This document shows, one piece after another, positions 9,419 to 21,400 of a stretch of 64,000 bases of DNA. The DNA is from Herbaspirillum sp. DW155 (lineage in GTDB: Bacteria > Pseudomonadota > Gammaproteobacteria > Burkholderiales > Burkholderiaceae_D). The notes under the pieces are model-generated. The model ran no database searches. It saw only the letters and a program-made list of their open reading frames with translations, and was not told the DNA's origin. Within the stretch, counting starts at the first letter, position 1; every line of letters begins with the position of its first letter. A program made the translations under genes and the position numbers. Where the stretch lies: contig NZ_AP029028.1 of NCBI RefSeq assembly GCF_037076565.1, positions 2,542,001-2,606,000 of the forward strand. Reading direction: 5' to 3'.

Positions 9419-12400
9419 TTATTCGGAGAGTGCGCGGCGTTTCTGGGCGCGGTCATTGTTGCGCCGGCGTTCAAGGCGGGAAGCGCTGTCCGGGGCGGCG
9501 GCAGGATCAGCGGGCTGCTGCTGGCCAGCCAGGCGTCCCAGATGGGTCGCCAGGCTGGCCAGGGTGGTGTGGCTGAAGACATCGACCACCGGCAGGGTCA
9601 GGTCAAAGCGATGCTGCAGGCGTTGATGCAGGCGGATCAACTCTAGCGAGCTGGCGCCCAGTTCGAAGAAGTTGGTCTGCAACAAGGCGTCGCGCCGCTG
9701 CAGCAGATGGGCAGGCAATTCCACCAGCTCCCCCAGCAGGCTGGTCAACTGATCGGCGATGGCCTCGGGCAGATGCGCCTGGGGTGCGGCATCGTTGGCC
9801 GCAGGCGCGCTGGCGGTGCTCTCCAGCAGGCGCGCATGCCGCTCCGGCAGCAACAACGTGGCCGGTGTGGCCCAGGCGCTGTCATGGTCGGCCAGGGTGT
9901 GCAAGAGCAGTTCGTACGCATGGAACATCTCATCGAGCAAGCCCTCCGGGAAGAGGCCATCGACGCTGTCCCAGCTCAACTCCAGCCTGCCGTGGCGCTC
10001 CACCAGTTGCTGGTCCAGCCAGACCTGGGGCGTCTGGCTGACGCTATAGACGAAGTCCCCCAGCCAGCTGTCGTGATCATCGCCCCCCTGGGCCACACCC
10101 AGCCCGCTGGTGAAGACCACGGGCGCGGCCACCATGTTCAACTGGCCGCGCTGGCGCGCCGCTTCGCGCAGCACCCTCACCGCCGACACATCTTGGTGTT
10201 CCAGGTCTTGCCACATCTGGCCTTGCACGGCCGTGGCGCGTTGCTGGAAGCTGGCCGGCGTGCGGGCGTCGAAGGCAAACAGGACCAGCGAGGTGAAGTC
10301 GCCCACCATGCCATCGATGTCGGCATGGACGGCGGGACGATTGAACAAGGTCAGGCTCAGCGTGAAGTCGGCACGCGCCGACCAGTGGGCAATGAGCTCG
10401 GCATAGGCCGTCAGCAGCAGGGCATTGATGGTCAGGCCGCGCTGGGTGGCAAAGCCTTGCAGACGTTGCCAGCGATCCGCTGACAGCCGCATCTGGCGCC
10501 GCGTGAAATGCGGTAGCGCATCGCTGGCCCTGGCCTGCATAGGCAGGACAGGTGGCGGCGGCAGCTGTTGCAGGCGTGTGAGCCAGTAATGCAGCGATTG
10601 CTGGTTGACCGGCTGGGCCTCGCGGAACAGGACATAGTCGCGGAAGCTGGCGCTGAGCAGCGGCCATGACTGTTCCGGGTGACGCAGCCGGGCCGACCAC
10701 TCCGCCAGGATCAGGCGCATGGAGCGGCCATCGCAGATCAGGTTATCCAGGCTGATGCAGATGCGGATACGCTGCGCGTCCAGGCTGGCGGCGTGAATGG
10801 CGAAGAGCGGCCAGCGCGTGGTGTCGTGGACCGCATGCGACAACTGCTGGCGGGTCTGTTCTTGCCAATGCAGGCGTGCCGCGTCGTCGGCCTTGCACAG
10901 ATCGTGGTAGGTGATGACGTAGGGAGGCACCTCGGGCAGGCACTGTTGCAGCCCATCGTCGTTGATGACGGCGCGCAGCATGCCGTGGCGCCTGACCACG
11001 GCCTGCCAGCTCGATTGCAACTGCTCGATGGAGAAGCCCTCCACCTCGATTTCTGCATAGATATGGGTCGAGATGCCGCCCAGTTCGAAGCCTGCCTTGC
11101 GGCCTATCCAGTAAGCCTGTTGCACATCGGTCAGCGGGAAGGGCTGGGCCCAGTGGGCAGGGTCGGGCTGCAAGCCAGCACTGTGCGTCTCTGCCATAGC
11201 AGGTGCGGTCAGGACGCGGCGCTCGAAAGCGCCAAAGCCCGAGGCCTCGAACAGATCGGTCAGCGCCACATTGGCGTGCAGGGTATGACGGATACGCTCG
11301 ATGAGACGCACCGCAATCAGGCTGTCGCCACCCAGGGCGAAGAAGTCACTGTCGGGCGTGAGTGTGCTCACGCCCAGCGCTTGTTGCCAGAGCTGGGCCA
11401 ATGGACTGTCGGCCACGGCGGAGGTGGCCGATGCCAGTGCCGCACGCATGGCCGGCCTGGGCAGGCGCTTGCGGTCCACCTTGCCGGTGGCGCTTAGGGG
11501 CAGCTCGTCCAGCGCCATCAGGGCGCCCGGCACCATGTAGGCTGGCAGAAGCTGCTGCAGCGCCTGTTGCAGGGGCGCGCTTCGGAAGCGGTAGACGTGT
11601 TCACACTGCTGCGCCAGCAGCAATGCCAGTCCTCCCAGGGGAGCCGGCTGGATGCTGCTCCAGCCGGCCCGCTCCCAGCCAGCCTCGTTGAAGGAGCTGA
11701 CCCACTGGTCGGCGCTGAGCAAGGCGTCGCCGCTGTGCTGGCGCTGGTCGGCGAACTGGGTATAGCCCTGCTCCAAGAGAGCCACGGTGGCCAGCTGGAA
11801 GTGGCTGTTGCGGGTGGTCTCCACGGCCAGCAGGCAAGCGCCAGGCGCCAGCCGTTGGCGCAGTGCGTGCAGCAGAGCGGCAATGTCGCGCTCCCGGTGC
11901 AGGGCATTGAAGGCCACGACTAGGTCCATGTCGTGTTCGGCCTGCGGGCCATGCTGCGGCGCTTGCGTGAGCTCGAAGCTGAACTGATGTTCTGGATGCG
12001 GATGCGCGGACAGTCGCTGGCGCGCCTGCTCCAGCAGTGTGCGCGACGGATCGCTGAGGTGGTAATGCAGCGGGCAGCCGACCAGCTGCAGCAACAATTG
12101 CTGCGCGGCCAGGCCACTGCGGCCCCCCACTTCAAGGATGCGCAGCGGTTGCGCACTGGCACGGGCAAGCCGCCGGATCGCTTCGGCCATAGCGGCGGTG
12201 GCGCAGGTGGCCAGCGGGTTGAGCTGGGTCAGCTGTTCGGGCGAGAGGGTCTCGTCGCTGCTGTAGAACAACTCCATGGCGTCGCGCTGCTGGCGCAGGA
12301 TGGCCAGCCGCAATGCGGCGCTGTGTTGCAGCTTGTCCAGCACCGTGGCGGGGAGTTGCTGCACGCTGGCCAGCGCGCGCAGTTCGGCCCAGCCCGGCAG

Positions 12401-15400
12401 GGGGGCAGACTGCGCCGCCAGCAGCGTGTGCCAGCGTTGCAGCAGGCTGAAAAAGACCGGTGCAGCGCCTGTCTGCTGCATGAACTCGTCGGCGCTGCAG
12501 CCAGCCGGATCGGCAATGCCTGCCTGCGCCAGGGTGTCATGCATCATCCGCAGCCCCAGTTGATCCATCAGCTGCCAGAAGTCCTGCAGACGCTCAGCCT
12601 GCGCCGGCTGGCCGGCAAACACTTGCTGGCTGTGCGAGAGGATGTCCTGCCAGAGCCGCTCCGGCTCTGTGAAGGGGCTCTCCAGCGCCTGCAGGATGGG
12701 CGAAGGACCGCCCTGTGGCACCACCCAGGCTGCCAGTCTCAATTGCGGCGGCGTGCCGATGGTATCGACCACTGCTTCGCGCACGCCCGGGCAGCGCAGC
12801 AGCGCTGCCTCGATGTCGCCAAGCTCGATGCGGTTGCCCGCGATCTTGACCTGGAAGTCGCGGCGGCCCAGGAATTCCAGGTTGCCATCGGTCCAGTAGC
12901 GGGCCAGGTCGCCGGTGCGGTAGAGGCGTTGGCCATCGGGCATGTGGATGAAGCTGTCGGCCGTCTTCTGTGCATCGTTCTCATAGCCTACCGCCAGGCC
13001 GATGCCGGCGATGTAGAGATCGCCCGTCACATAGTCGGGGCAAGGCTGGCCGTGGCCGTCCAGGACGTGATAGGCCTGGTTGCTCAAGGGTTTGCCATAG
13101 GGAATGGAGCGCCAGTGCGCGGCCACTTCCTGCACCGCAAACCAGTTCGACCAGATCGAGGCTTCGGTGGCACCGCCCATGGCGATAAGCTGGCTCGCAG
13201 GTGCGGCCTGGCGCAGGCGCGGCGGCAGGCCCAGCGAGATCCAGTCGCCGCTCAGCAGGACATGGCGCAGTCCGGGCAGGGACTGGCCGCTCTGTTCGGC
13301 ACTGTCCAGCAGCAATTCCAGCAACGCCGGTACGCTGTTCCAGACGGTGACACCATGCTCCTGCACCAGCCTGAGCCAGTGGCCCGGATCACGTACCTTG
13401 TCGTGATCCGGCAGTACCAGTGTGCCACCTGCGGCCAGCGTACCGAAGATGTCATAGACCGACAGGTCGAAGTAGAGTGAAGAAAGCCCCAGTACCTTGT
13501 CCCCGGCAGTGATGCCAAAGCGCCGGTTGATATCCAGCACCGTATTGGCCGCACCCATGTGGTCGATCAATACGCCCTTGGGCGTGCCGGTGGAGCCTGA
13601 GGTGTAGATCACATAGGCGGCATCGTGCAGATTGCGCGGCGCCTCGGGCGTATGGGCCGGATAGCTGGCCAGCTGGTCTTCATCGGCTTCCAGCAGGATC
13701 GTTTCCTGGCCATCGAGCAGGGATTGCACGTGAGCGCGCTCGGCGCTGCGGCTGAGCACGACCCGGATGGTGCTGCCGGCCAGGATGCTGTGCAGCCGGC
13801 TGGCCGGGGTGCTGCTATCGACCGGCACATAGGCCGCGCCGCATTGCTGGATGGCCAGACAGGCCGCCACCTGCTGGCTGCATTTCTGCATGAGCACGGC
13901 GACCCGGTCGCCCGGTCGCACGCCGGCCGCCAGCAGTGCCTGGGACAGGCGCTGCGCCCATTGCGCAAGCTGGCCATAGCGCCATTGACCCTCGCGGCTA
14001 ACCAGGGCGAGCTGCTCTGGCTGTTGCTGCGCACGCGAGAAGAACAGCTGGTCCAGGCAGGCTTGCGGCAAGGGCGCCGGGGTGTCATTGACCGCTTGCC
14101 GTACCTGTTGCTGGCGCAACGGCAGCATGGCCGGCAGCGCCTTCTCCCAGTGCTCTGGATCGGCGGCCAGGTAGTGCAGCAGCGTACAGTAGGCATCGAA
14201 CATGGCATCGACCACGCCGGGCAGGAACAGGTCATCGATCACATCCCAGTTGAACACCAGCGCGCCTTCTTGTTCACAGGCCTGATGGTCCAGCCAGACC
14301 TGCGGAGTCTGGCTGATGCCGTACACCACCTCGCCCAGTGGACTCTGGCGGGCCGCACCCTTGGTGGGATCGCTCATGCCCAGCTGGCTGGTGAAGACCA
14401 CCGGCATGGACAGCGCCTCGGCCCGCTCGCGGCCCCGGTTCCATTCGCGCAGCACGTCTACGGCGCTGAAGGCTCGGTGCTGCAGATAACCCAGGATGCT
14501 GCCATTGACCGCCGCGGCCCGCTGGGCAAAGCCGCTGCGTGAGGACAGGTCCAGCGGCAGCAGGGTGACGGCAGTGAAGTCACCCAGCAGATGCGGCACA
14601 TCCTCGTGCCAGGGCAGGCGGTCAAAAGTGGTCAGGTTCAGCGTAAAGCGCTTCTCACTGCTCCAGGCTGCCAGCACTTCGGCAAAGGCCGTGATGAGCA
14701 AGGCCGCCGGGGTGCAGTTCACGCTTGCGGCCTGCTCGCGCAGCCGGCTCCACTGGTGAGCGTCGAGCCGGTGCTGACGTCGGCTAAAGCGTGGCTGGTG
14801 CTGCTGCAGGGCTTCGTGGCGCAGCGGCAACTGCGGCGCGGCCGGCAAGCTCGGCAATTGTTCCAGCCAGAACTGGCGCGCCTGTTCGCGTGCAGCCTGG
14901 CGGGCCGTGCTGTGCTGGTACTTGGCCTGGATATAGTCGCGGAAGCTGATGCTAAAGGGGCGCAGTCCCGCCGCTTGTGCATCGCCATCGGCCTGGTACA
15001 GGGCCGCCAGTTCGTCCCACAGGATCTGGCCGCTGGTGGCGTCGTTGATGAGCATGTCGATGCCGATGAAGAGGCGGCTGCGGCCTTCCGGGCAGTGCAT
15101 CACGCGCACATCGAACAGCGGCCATTGCTGGCTGTCCATCACCTGGTGCGACATGGCCTGGCGCCACTGTGTCTGCAATGCGTCGGTTTGCGCCTGGCTG
15201 TGCTGGCGGCAGTCAGTCACCTGGATCGCATAATGCGGCGTCTGCGGCAGGATCCGTTGCAGACCGTCGCTGCCGATGACAATGCGCAAGGCGCCGTGAC
15301 GGGCAATGAGCACGTTCCAGCAACGCTCCAGCCGTGCGCTGTCCAGGCCGTGGACGGCGTCGGCTTCGAGATAGGCATGACAGGCCACGCCGCCCAGGGC

Positions 15401-18400
15401 GTAATGGCTTTGCCGGCCGACCCAGTAGGCGTGCTGCAGTTCGGTCAGCACGAAGGGTTGGTCGGCCTGTGCGGGATCAGCATGGATAGGTTCAGCAGCC
15501 GCCATGGACGCGCTAGCGGACGCCTGGACCTGCTGCTGTGCCTGTTGCAACAGGTAGTCGGTGAGCGAGGCCGCCGTGGTGTGTTCGAACAGGGCCTTGA
15601 GCTCGCAGCGGATGCCCAGCGTCAGCTCGCACTGGCGCGCCAGCTCCATGATCAGGATGGAGTCCATGCCCAGGCGCAGCAGCGAAGCGTCCGGGGTGAG
15701 TTCGGCCGGGCTCATGCGCAGGATGCGGGAGAGTTCGGCGGTGACGAAGCCGGGGATGGCGGCGGCCAGCGCGGCCCGGTCAGCAGTATCGAGCGCTTGC
15801 GCCAGTGCTCCTGGCTGGCGCTGACCAAGCAAGTCCTGGCAGCGGCTGAACAAGGCCAGAGGCTGATACAGCGTCATGAGGGCGATCAGTCTGGACCAGT
15901 CGGCCTGCACCGCCACTGCGCAGCCATCGGTCAGCAGGCTGGGGCAGGACAGCAGTTGCCCCAGCCGCTGCAGGTAATGTTCCGGGCTCAGGCGTCGGAT
16001 GCCTGCGGCCCGCAACAACTGCAGCAGGGATTCATCCACGTCGGACATGCCGCCGCCGCCCCAGGGACCCCAGGCAATGGCCATGCCCGGCAGCCCTTGC
16101 TGGCGGCGCAGGCGGATCAGGGCGTCTTCGAAGGCATTGGCCGCGCCATAGGGAATCTGCAGGCGCGAGCCCCAGATGCCGGAGATGGAGCTAAAGCAGA
16201 TCAGGCTGGCCTGTGGCCGTTGCAGGCTCAGGCGGTGCAGGTTCCACGCGCCCTCGACCTTGGCGCTGCTGACGCGCTCGTAGTCTTCTGGGGTCAATAG
16301 CGTCAGTTCGCGGAAGACGCTGGTGCCGGCGCAGTGGAAGAGGGCAGAGAGGGTATGGCCGCTTTCTTCTTCGCATGCAGCAATCCTGTGCCAGGCTTGC
16401 TGCATGGAGGCTGCCTCAGCGATATCGGCCTGCACCTGATCAATCCGGATGCCCTGTTGCTGCAACAGGGCCAGCCGCCGCGCCTGCACCCCGCTGGCCG
16501 GCTGACGCGCCAGCAGCACCAGATGGCGCGCACCATGTCGCGCCAGCCAGTCCACCATATGCCGCCCCAGCGCACCGTTGGCGCCAGCCACCAGATACAG
16601 TCCGGCCGGATCGGCGCGGAAAGTGGCGTCGGCTGGCGTCGCCATCTCTGGCAGCGGCGCCAGTCTTGGCGTCCACCATTGGCCTTGTCGCCAGGCCAGG
16701 GCATTTTCCTGCGGCAGCCACGCTTGCCATTGCGCGGCCTGGGCCGCGATCCAGTCCAGGTCTGCCGCATGCTCGCTGTCGATCATCAGCCAGCGTACCG
16801 CCGGATACTCCAGCGCCAGCGCCCGCGCACTCCCCCACAGGGCGGCCTGGCCGGGATGAACTTGGTTTCCGGCCACGGCCTGTCCCCGTTCGGTCAGCAA
16901 CACCATGGTGGGCGTGCGTGCATGGCGTTGCAGGGTCTGCAGGCAGCGCACCAGATGCCAGATATCGTCGTGGGCAAACGGCGCGGCTTCATCGCTGGCC
17001 CGCGCCAGGAAGACCAGCATGTCGTCATTGCCGGGAAGCTGCGCCTGTTGGTCCGGATCGAACCAGCGACATGCCTGCGCCGATGCGCCTCCGTGCTGGC
17101 GCGCACTGGCCAGCCACAGGCCCGGCGCCGGGTCGCTCGCTTTGGGCTGCGGTGGGTTCCAGGCTTCCCAACTGATCTGGTAGAGCGGGACCGCCGCCGC
17201 CTGCGCCGGCAGAGGCCGGGGGGGCAGCGCCAGCGGTGCATGGCGGGGAGCATCTTCGTCGTATTCGAGCCAGTAGGAATGGCGGTCGAAGGGATAGGAC
17301 GGCAGCGTGTGGGCGGCCACGGTGGCGCCGGGATGGCTATGCTCCCAGAGGAAGTCCTGACCCAGCCGGTACAGGGCGGCACAGCTGTGCGCCATGCTCT
17401 GGCCATCATCCTGCTGCCGCAGCAGGCTGGCCACGAACTGCACGGGGCTGGACAACGGGCTGCGCTGCGCCAGGGCCGTTAGCACGGCATGCGGTCCCAC
17501 TTCCAGCACTACGTCGGCCACCTCGGCCAGCGCCTGCAGGGCCTGGTGGAAGCGCACCGGCTCGCGCGCATGCTGGCGCAGGTAGTGGGCCGAGGGCGCT
17601 TCCTGCAGCCAGCTTCCGGTCAGGGTGGAGAGCATGGCCGTGGCGGGGGCGCTGGACGTGACCGACTGACACTCCTGCTCCCATTCTTGCAGCATCGGAT
17701 CGAGCAAGGGCGAATGGAAGGCATGCGAGACGCTCAGGGCGCGGCAGTGGCAGCCTGCGCCGGCCAACTGTTCGGCCAGCACGGCAATGGCGCTGCCAGA
17801 ACCGGAGAAGACCACATCCTGCTGGCCGTTGATGGCCGCAATGGCCAGCTCTTCCTGCAAGGCCGGCGGCAGCTGCCGCAGATGATCGCTGGCCTGTGCT
17901 TCGGTGAGGCGGGCCGCCAGCATCTTGCCGCCCTCAGGCAGCGCCTGCATCAGCTGGCCGCGACGTACGATGAGACGGCAGGCCTGTTCCAGTGGCAAGG
18001 CCCCGGCGATCACCATGGCGGCGAATTCGCCGATGGAGTGGCCCATCACCGCCACCGGCGCTACGCCCAGATGCAGCCACAGCCGCGCCAGTGCGTACTC
18101 AATGGCAAACAAGGCGGGCTGTGCGTGACAGGTCTGTTGCAGCAATGCTTCCTCGCCGTGGTGCATGAGATCGATGATGGAGCGGCCCAGATAGGGCAGC
18201 ATCAATGTATCGACCTCGTCCAGGGCGGCGCGAAATACCGGCTGTTGCTCATGGAGTTGCCGGCCCATCCCGATGTATTGCGCTCCCTGGCCGGTAAACA
18301 TCATCGCGATGCGGGGCGGCTGCGTGGCGGGTGTGCCGTCCTCCACAGGTTGGCCCAGCAATGTGCGCAGTTGGGCGATATCCTGCGCGACCAGGGCTTG

Positions 18401-21400
18401 CCGCACTGGCAGGTGTTCGCGCTGTCGCGCCAAGGTATTGGCCAGATGGGCGGGAAGGTAGGCTGCGTCCAGCAGATGGGCGTGATAGCGCGCCAGCAAC
18501 TGGCGCAAGGCGGTCTCGGTCTGGGCCGAGAAGTGGAAGACGTAGGGCCCGGCGGCTTGCTGCTGCCCGGTGCTCAGGGAGCAAGACAGCGGTGGCGGCG
18601 CCTGTTCCAGCACCACGTGGGCGATGGTGCCGGTAAACCCATAGGAGGTCACACCGGCGCGACGGACCGGTGCGCGTTGCGGCCACGCCTGCGGTGCCGT
18701 CGGCAGCCGCGCAGGGATGCGTTGCAGGTCAACCAGCGGGTTGACTTCATTGAGCCCGACCAGCGGCGGGATCAGCCCTTTTTCCAGCGCCAGGATGGTC
18801 TTGACGATGCCCGCCGCCCCGGCAGCGGCTTCCAGGTGGCCGATGTTGGTCTTGATGGAGCCCAGCCACAGAGGGTCATCGTCTGCCCGCCCGGCAAAGA
18901 GCTGCGCCAGCGAGTCATATTCGATCGGGTCGCCCAGGCGGGTGCCGGTGCCGTGCATTTCCACATAGTCGATTTGCGCCGGGCTCAGTCCGGCCCGTTG
19001 CAGCGAACGGCGCAATAGCTGGAACTGAGCCTGTCCATTGGGCGCCGACAGGCTGCTGCCGCTGCCGTCCTGGCGCACGGTCGTGTCGCGGATGACGGCG
19101 CGGATGGTATTGCCATCGGCCAGGGCCTGTTGCAGCGGCTTGAGCACCAGCACCAGGCAACCTTCGCCACGCACATAGCCATCGGCGGCCGCATCCATGG
19201 TCTTGCAGCGGCCATCGGCAGCCAGCATGCCGGCCTTGTTAAGTACCACATCGATCTCGGGCACCAGGTGCAGCTTGACCCCGGCGGCTACGGCCAGCGG
19301 GCATTCACCCGCGCGCAGGCTCTGCACGGCCAGGTGCAGCGCGCTATGGGCCGAGGAGCAAGCCGTGTCCACCGACATGGCCGGACCATGCCAGTCGAAG
19401 TGGAAGGACAGACGTCCCGCCGCCGCCGCAAAGACGGTGCCGGTGCCGTAGTACGCGTCCAGGTGCGCCGGATCGGCGCTGGCAAACGGAAGGTGGCCGT
19501 AGTCGGCCGTGCCGATGCCGACGAACACGCCGGTGTCGCTGCCCTTGAGCGAGGAGGGCGTCAGTCCCGCATTTTCCAGCGCGTGCCAGCACTCTTCCAG
19601 CAACAGCCGCTGCTGGGGATCGGTATTGATGGCCTCGCGCGGCGACATCTTGAAGAAGGGCGCATCGAAGCGGTCGATGTCTTCCAGGTAGCTGCCCAAC
19701 CCAGGGATATCGTCGCGCCGGCGGAAGCGCTGTGCCGGCATGCTGCGGATGGCGTCCTTGCCCTGCACCAGCATGTCCCAGAGGGCGTCTTCGGTGACGA
19801 TGTCGGCGCCATCCGGACCGGGCAGCCGCAAGCCCATGCCGATGATGGCGATGTCGCTTGTCCGTGCGCTGTCGCTGGCCTGCTGCGCTGCTGCAGCCGG
19901 GCCTGGCTCCAGATCGGCGCGTAACTGTCTGAGCAGTGCATGGATGCTGGGATGCTGGTAGAGCAGATCGTCGGGCAGGTTGCGGCCCAGTTCACGGCCC
20001 AGTGCGGCGGTCAGCTCCACGGCGCTCATCGAATCCAGACCATACTGGAACAGGCTCACCTCGGGGTCCAGCGAACGCGCGGAGACATTGCCCAGGTGTT
20101 GCGCCAGCCATTGGCCCAGGCCACGGAGGGAAAGGTCGAAGGCTGGCGCGGTCGGCGCTGCCATCGGTGCAGCGGGCGTCAGGATATCCTCATGCAAGAC
20201 TACCAGCTCGTGCGCGAGATAGGACTGCCTGACCGTGCGCCGCCGGATCTTGCCGCTGGTGGTGCGGGGCAGGGTGCCTTTGCGGATCAGGATGATGGCA
20301 TGCGCGCTCAGCTGATGCTCCTGCGCCACCGTCTGGCGGATCGTCGCGGCCAGGTCGGCGTAGTCTGAGCTCTGGGCCTGGGCGCTCTTGCGCACCTCCT
20401 GCACGATCACCAGTCTGTCCTCACCGCTGTCATCGCTCAGGGAAAACGCCGCCGCACTGTCCTCGACAGCCAGTGCATGACACTGGCTGGCGCTGGCCTC
20501 GATGTCATTGGGGTAGTGGCATTGGCCACGGAAGATCATCATGTCTTTGCGCCGTCCGGTGACAAACAACTGGCCCTCATGCAGGAAACCCATATCGCCT
20601 GTGCGCAGGAAGGGATGTTCTCCCGGCGCTGCATCGACCAGTGTTCCGGCAAAGGCTTCGTCGTTCTGGTTCTTGCCCCAGTAGCCGCCGGCCACGCTGG
20701 GCCCGCGCACCCAGATTTCCCCCACCTTGTCCTGGCCCAGGCAGCGCTTGTGTTCGGGATCGACGATCAGCACTTCCTGCGCGCCAAAGTCGTCGCCATT
20801 GCCCACATACCAGCGGGCGCGCTCCTGGGGAGGATGAGGCAGGACGATATCGCGCTCAATGGCCTGCCGGTCCACGGCCAGCAGGCAGGGCCCGCGGTCA
20901 TGGGTATTGGCCGATACCACCAGGGTGGCTTCGGCCAGGCCGTAGGCAGGGCGCATGGCGGTGGCGGTCAATCCGTAGGGTGCAAAGGCGTCGATGAAAC
21001 CTTGCACATGCACCGGCAGCACTGGTTCGGCGGCGGGCATGAGGCAATGCACCGAGGACAGGTCCAGTTCACCGCGCTGCTGCGGCGTGGCGGTGGCCAG
21101 CGCGCTGACGCAGCTTCGCAGCGCAAAGCTGGGACAGGGAAGCACGGTGGCGCGCTCGCGGCTGGCCAGCAGCAGCCAGTCCAGCGGGGCGGCCACGAAG
21201 GACATCGGCGGCATGTACAGCGCCCTGCCACCCAGCGCCAGCGGTGCGAGGATGCCCATGATCAGACCCAGGTCATGGAACAGCGGCAGCCACGACGCCA
21301 CCGTACAGGACTGGCCTTGCGGCGCCAGCAGGCGGCGCTGGAACTGGATGTTGTGTAGCAGTTGCCCGTGGCGGTTGACCACGCCCTTGGGCAGACCGGT

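Noticed and set aside
8197-9576. Plus-strand open frame of 459 codons opposite the PKS ketosynthase
   Set aside because: It is the antisense of a well-conserved KS domain. High GC gives long shadow frames, and it has no recognisable domain.
9409-9582. Longer start for the AT-less PKS
   Set aside because: The extra 58 residues overlap the upstream megasynthase and have no family character; AAGG and the post-stop position favour 9408.
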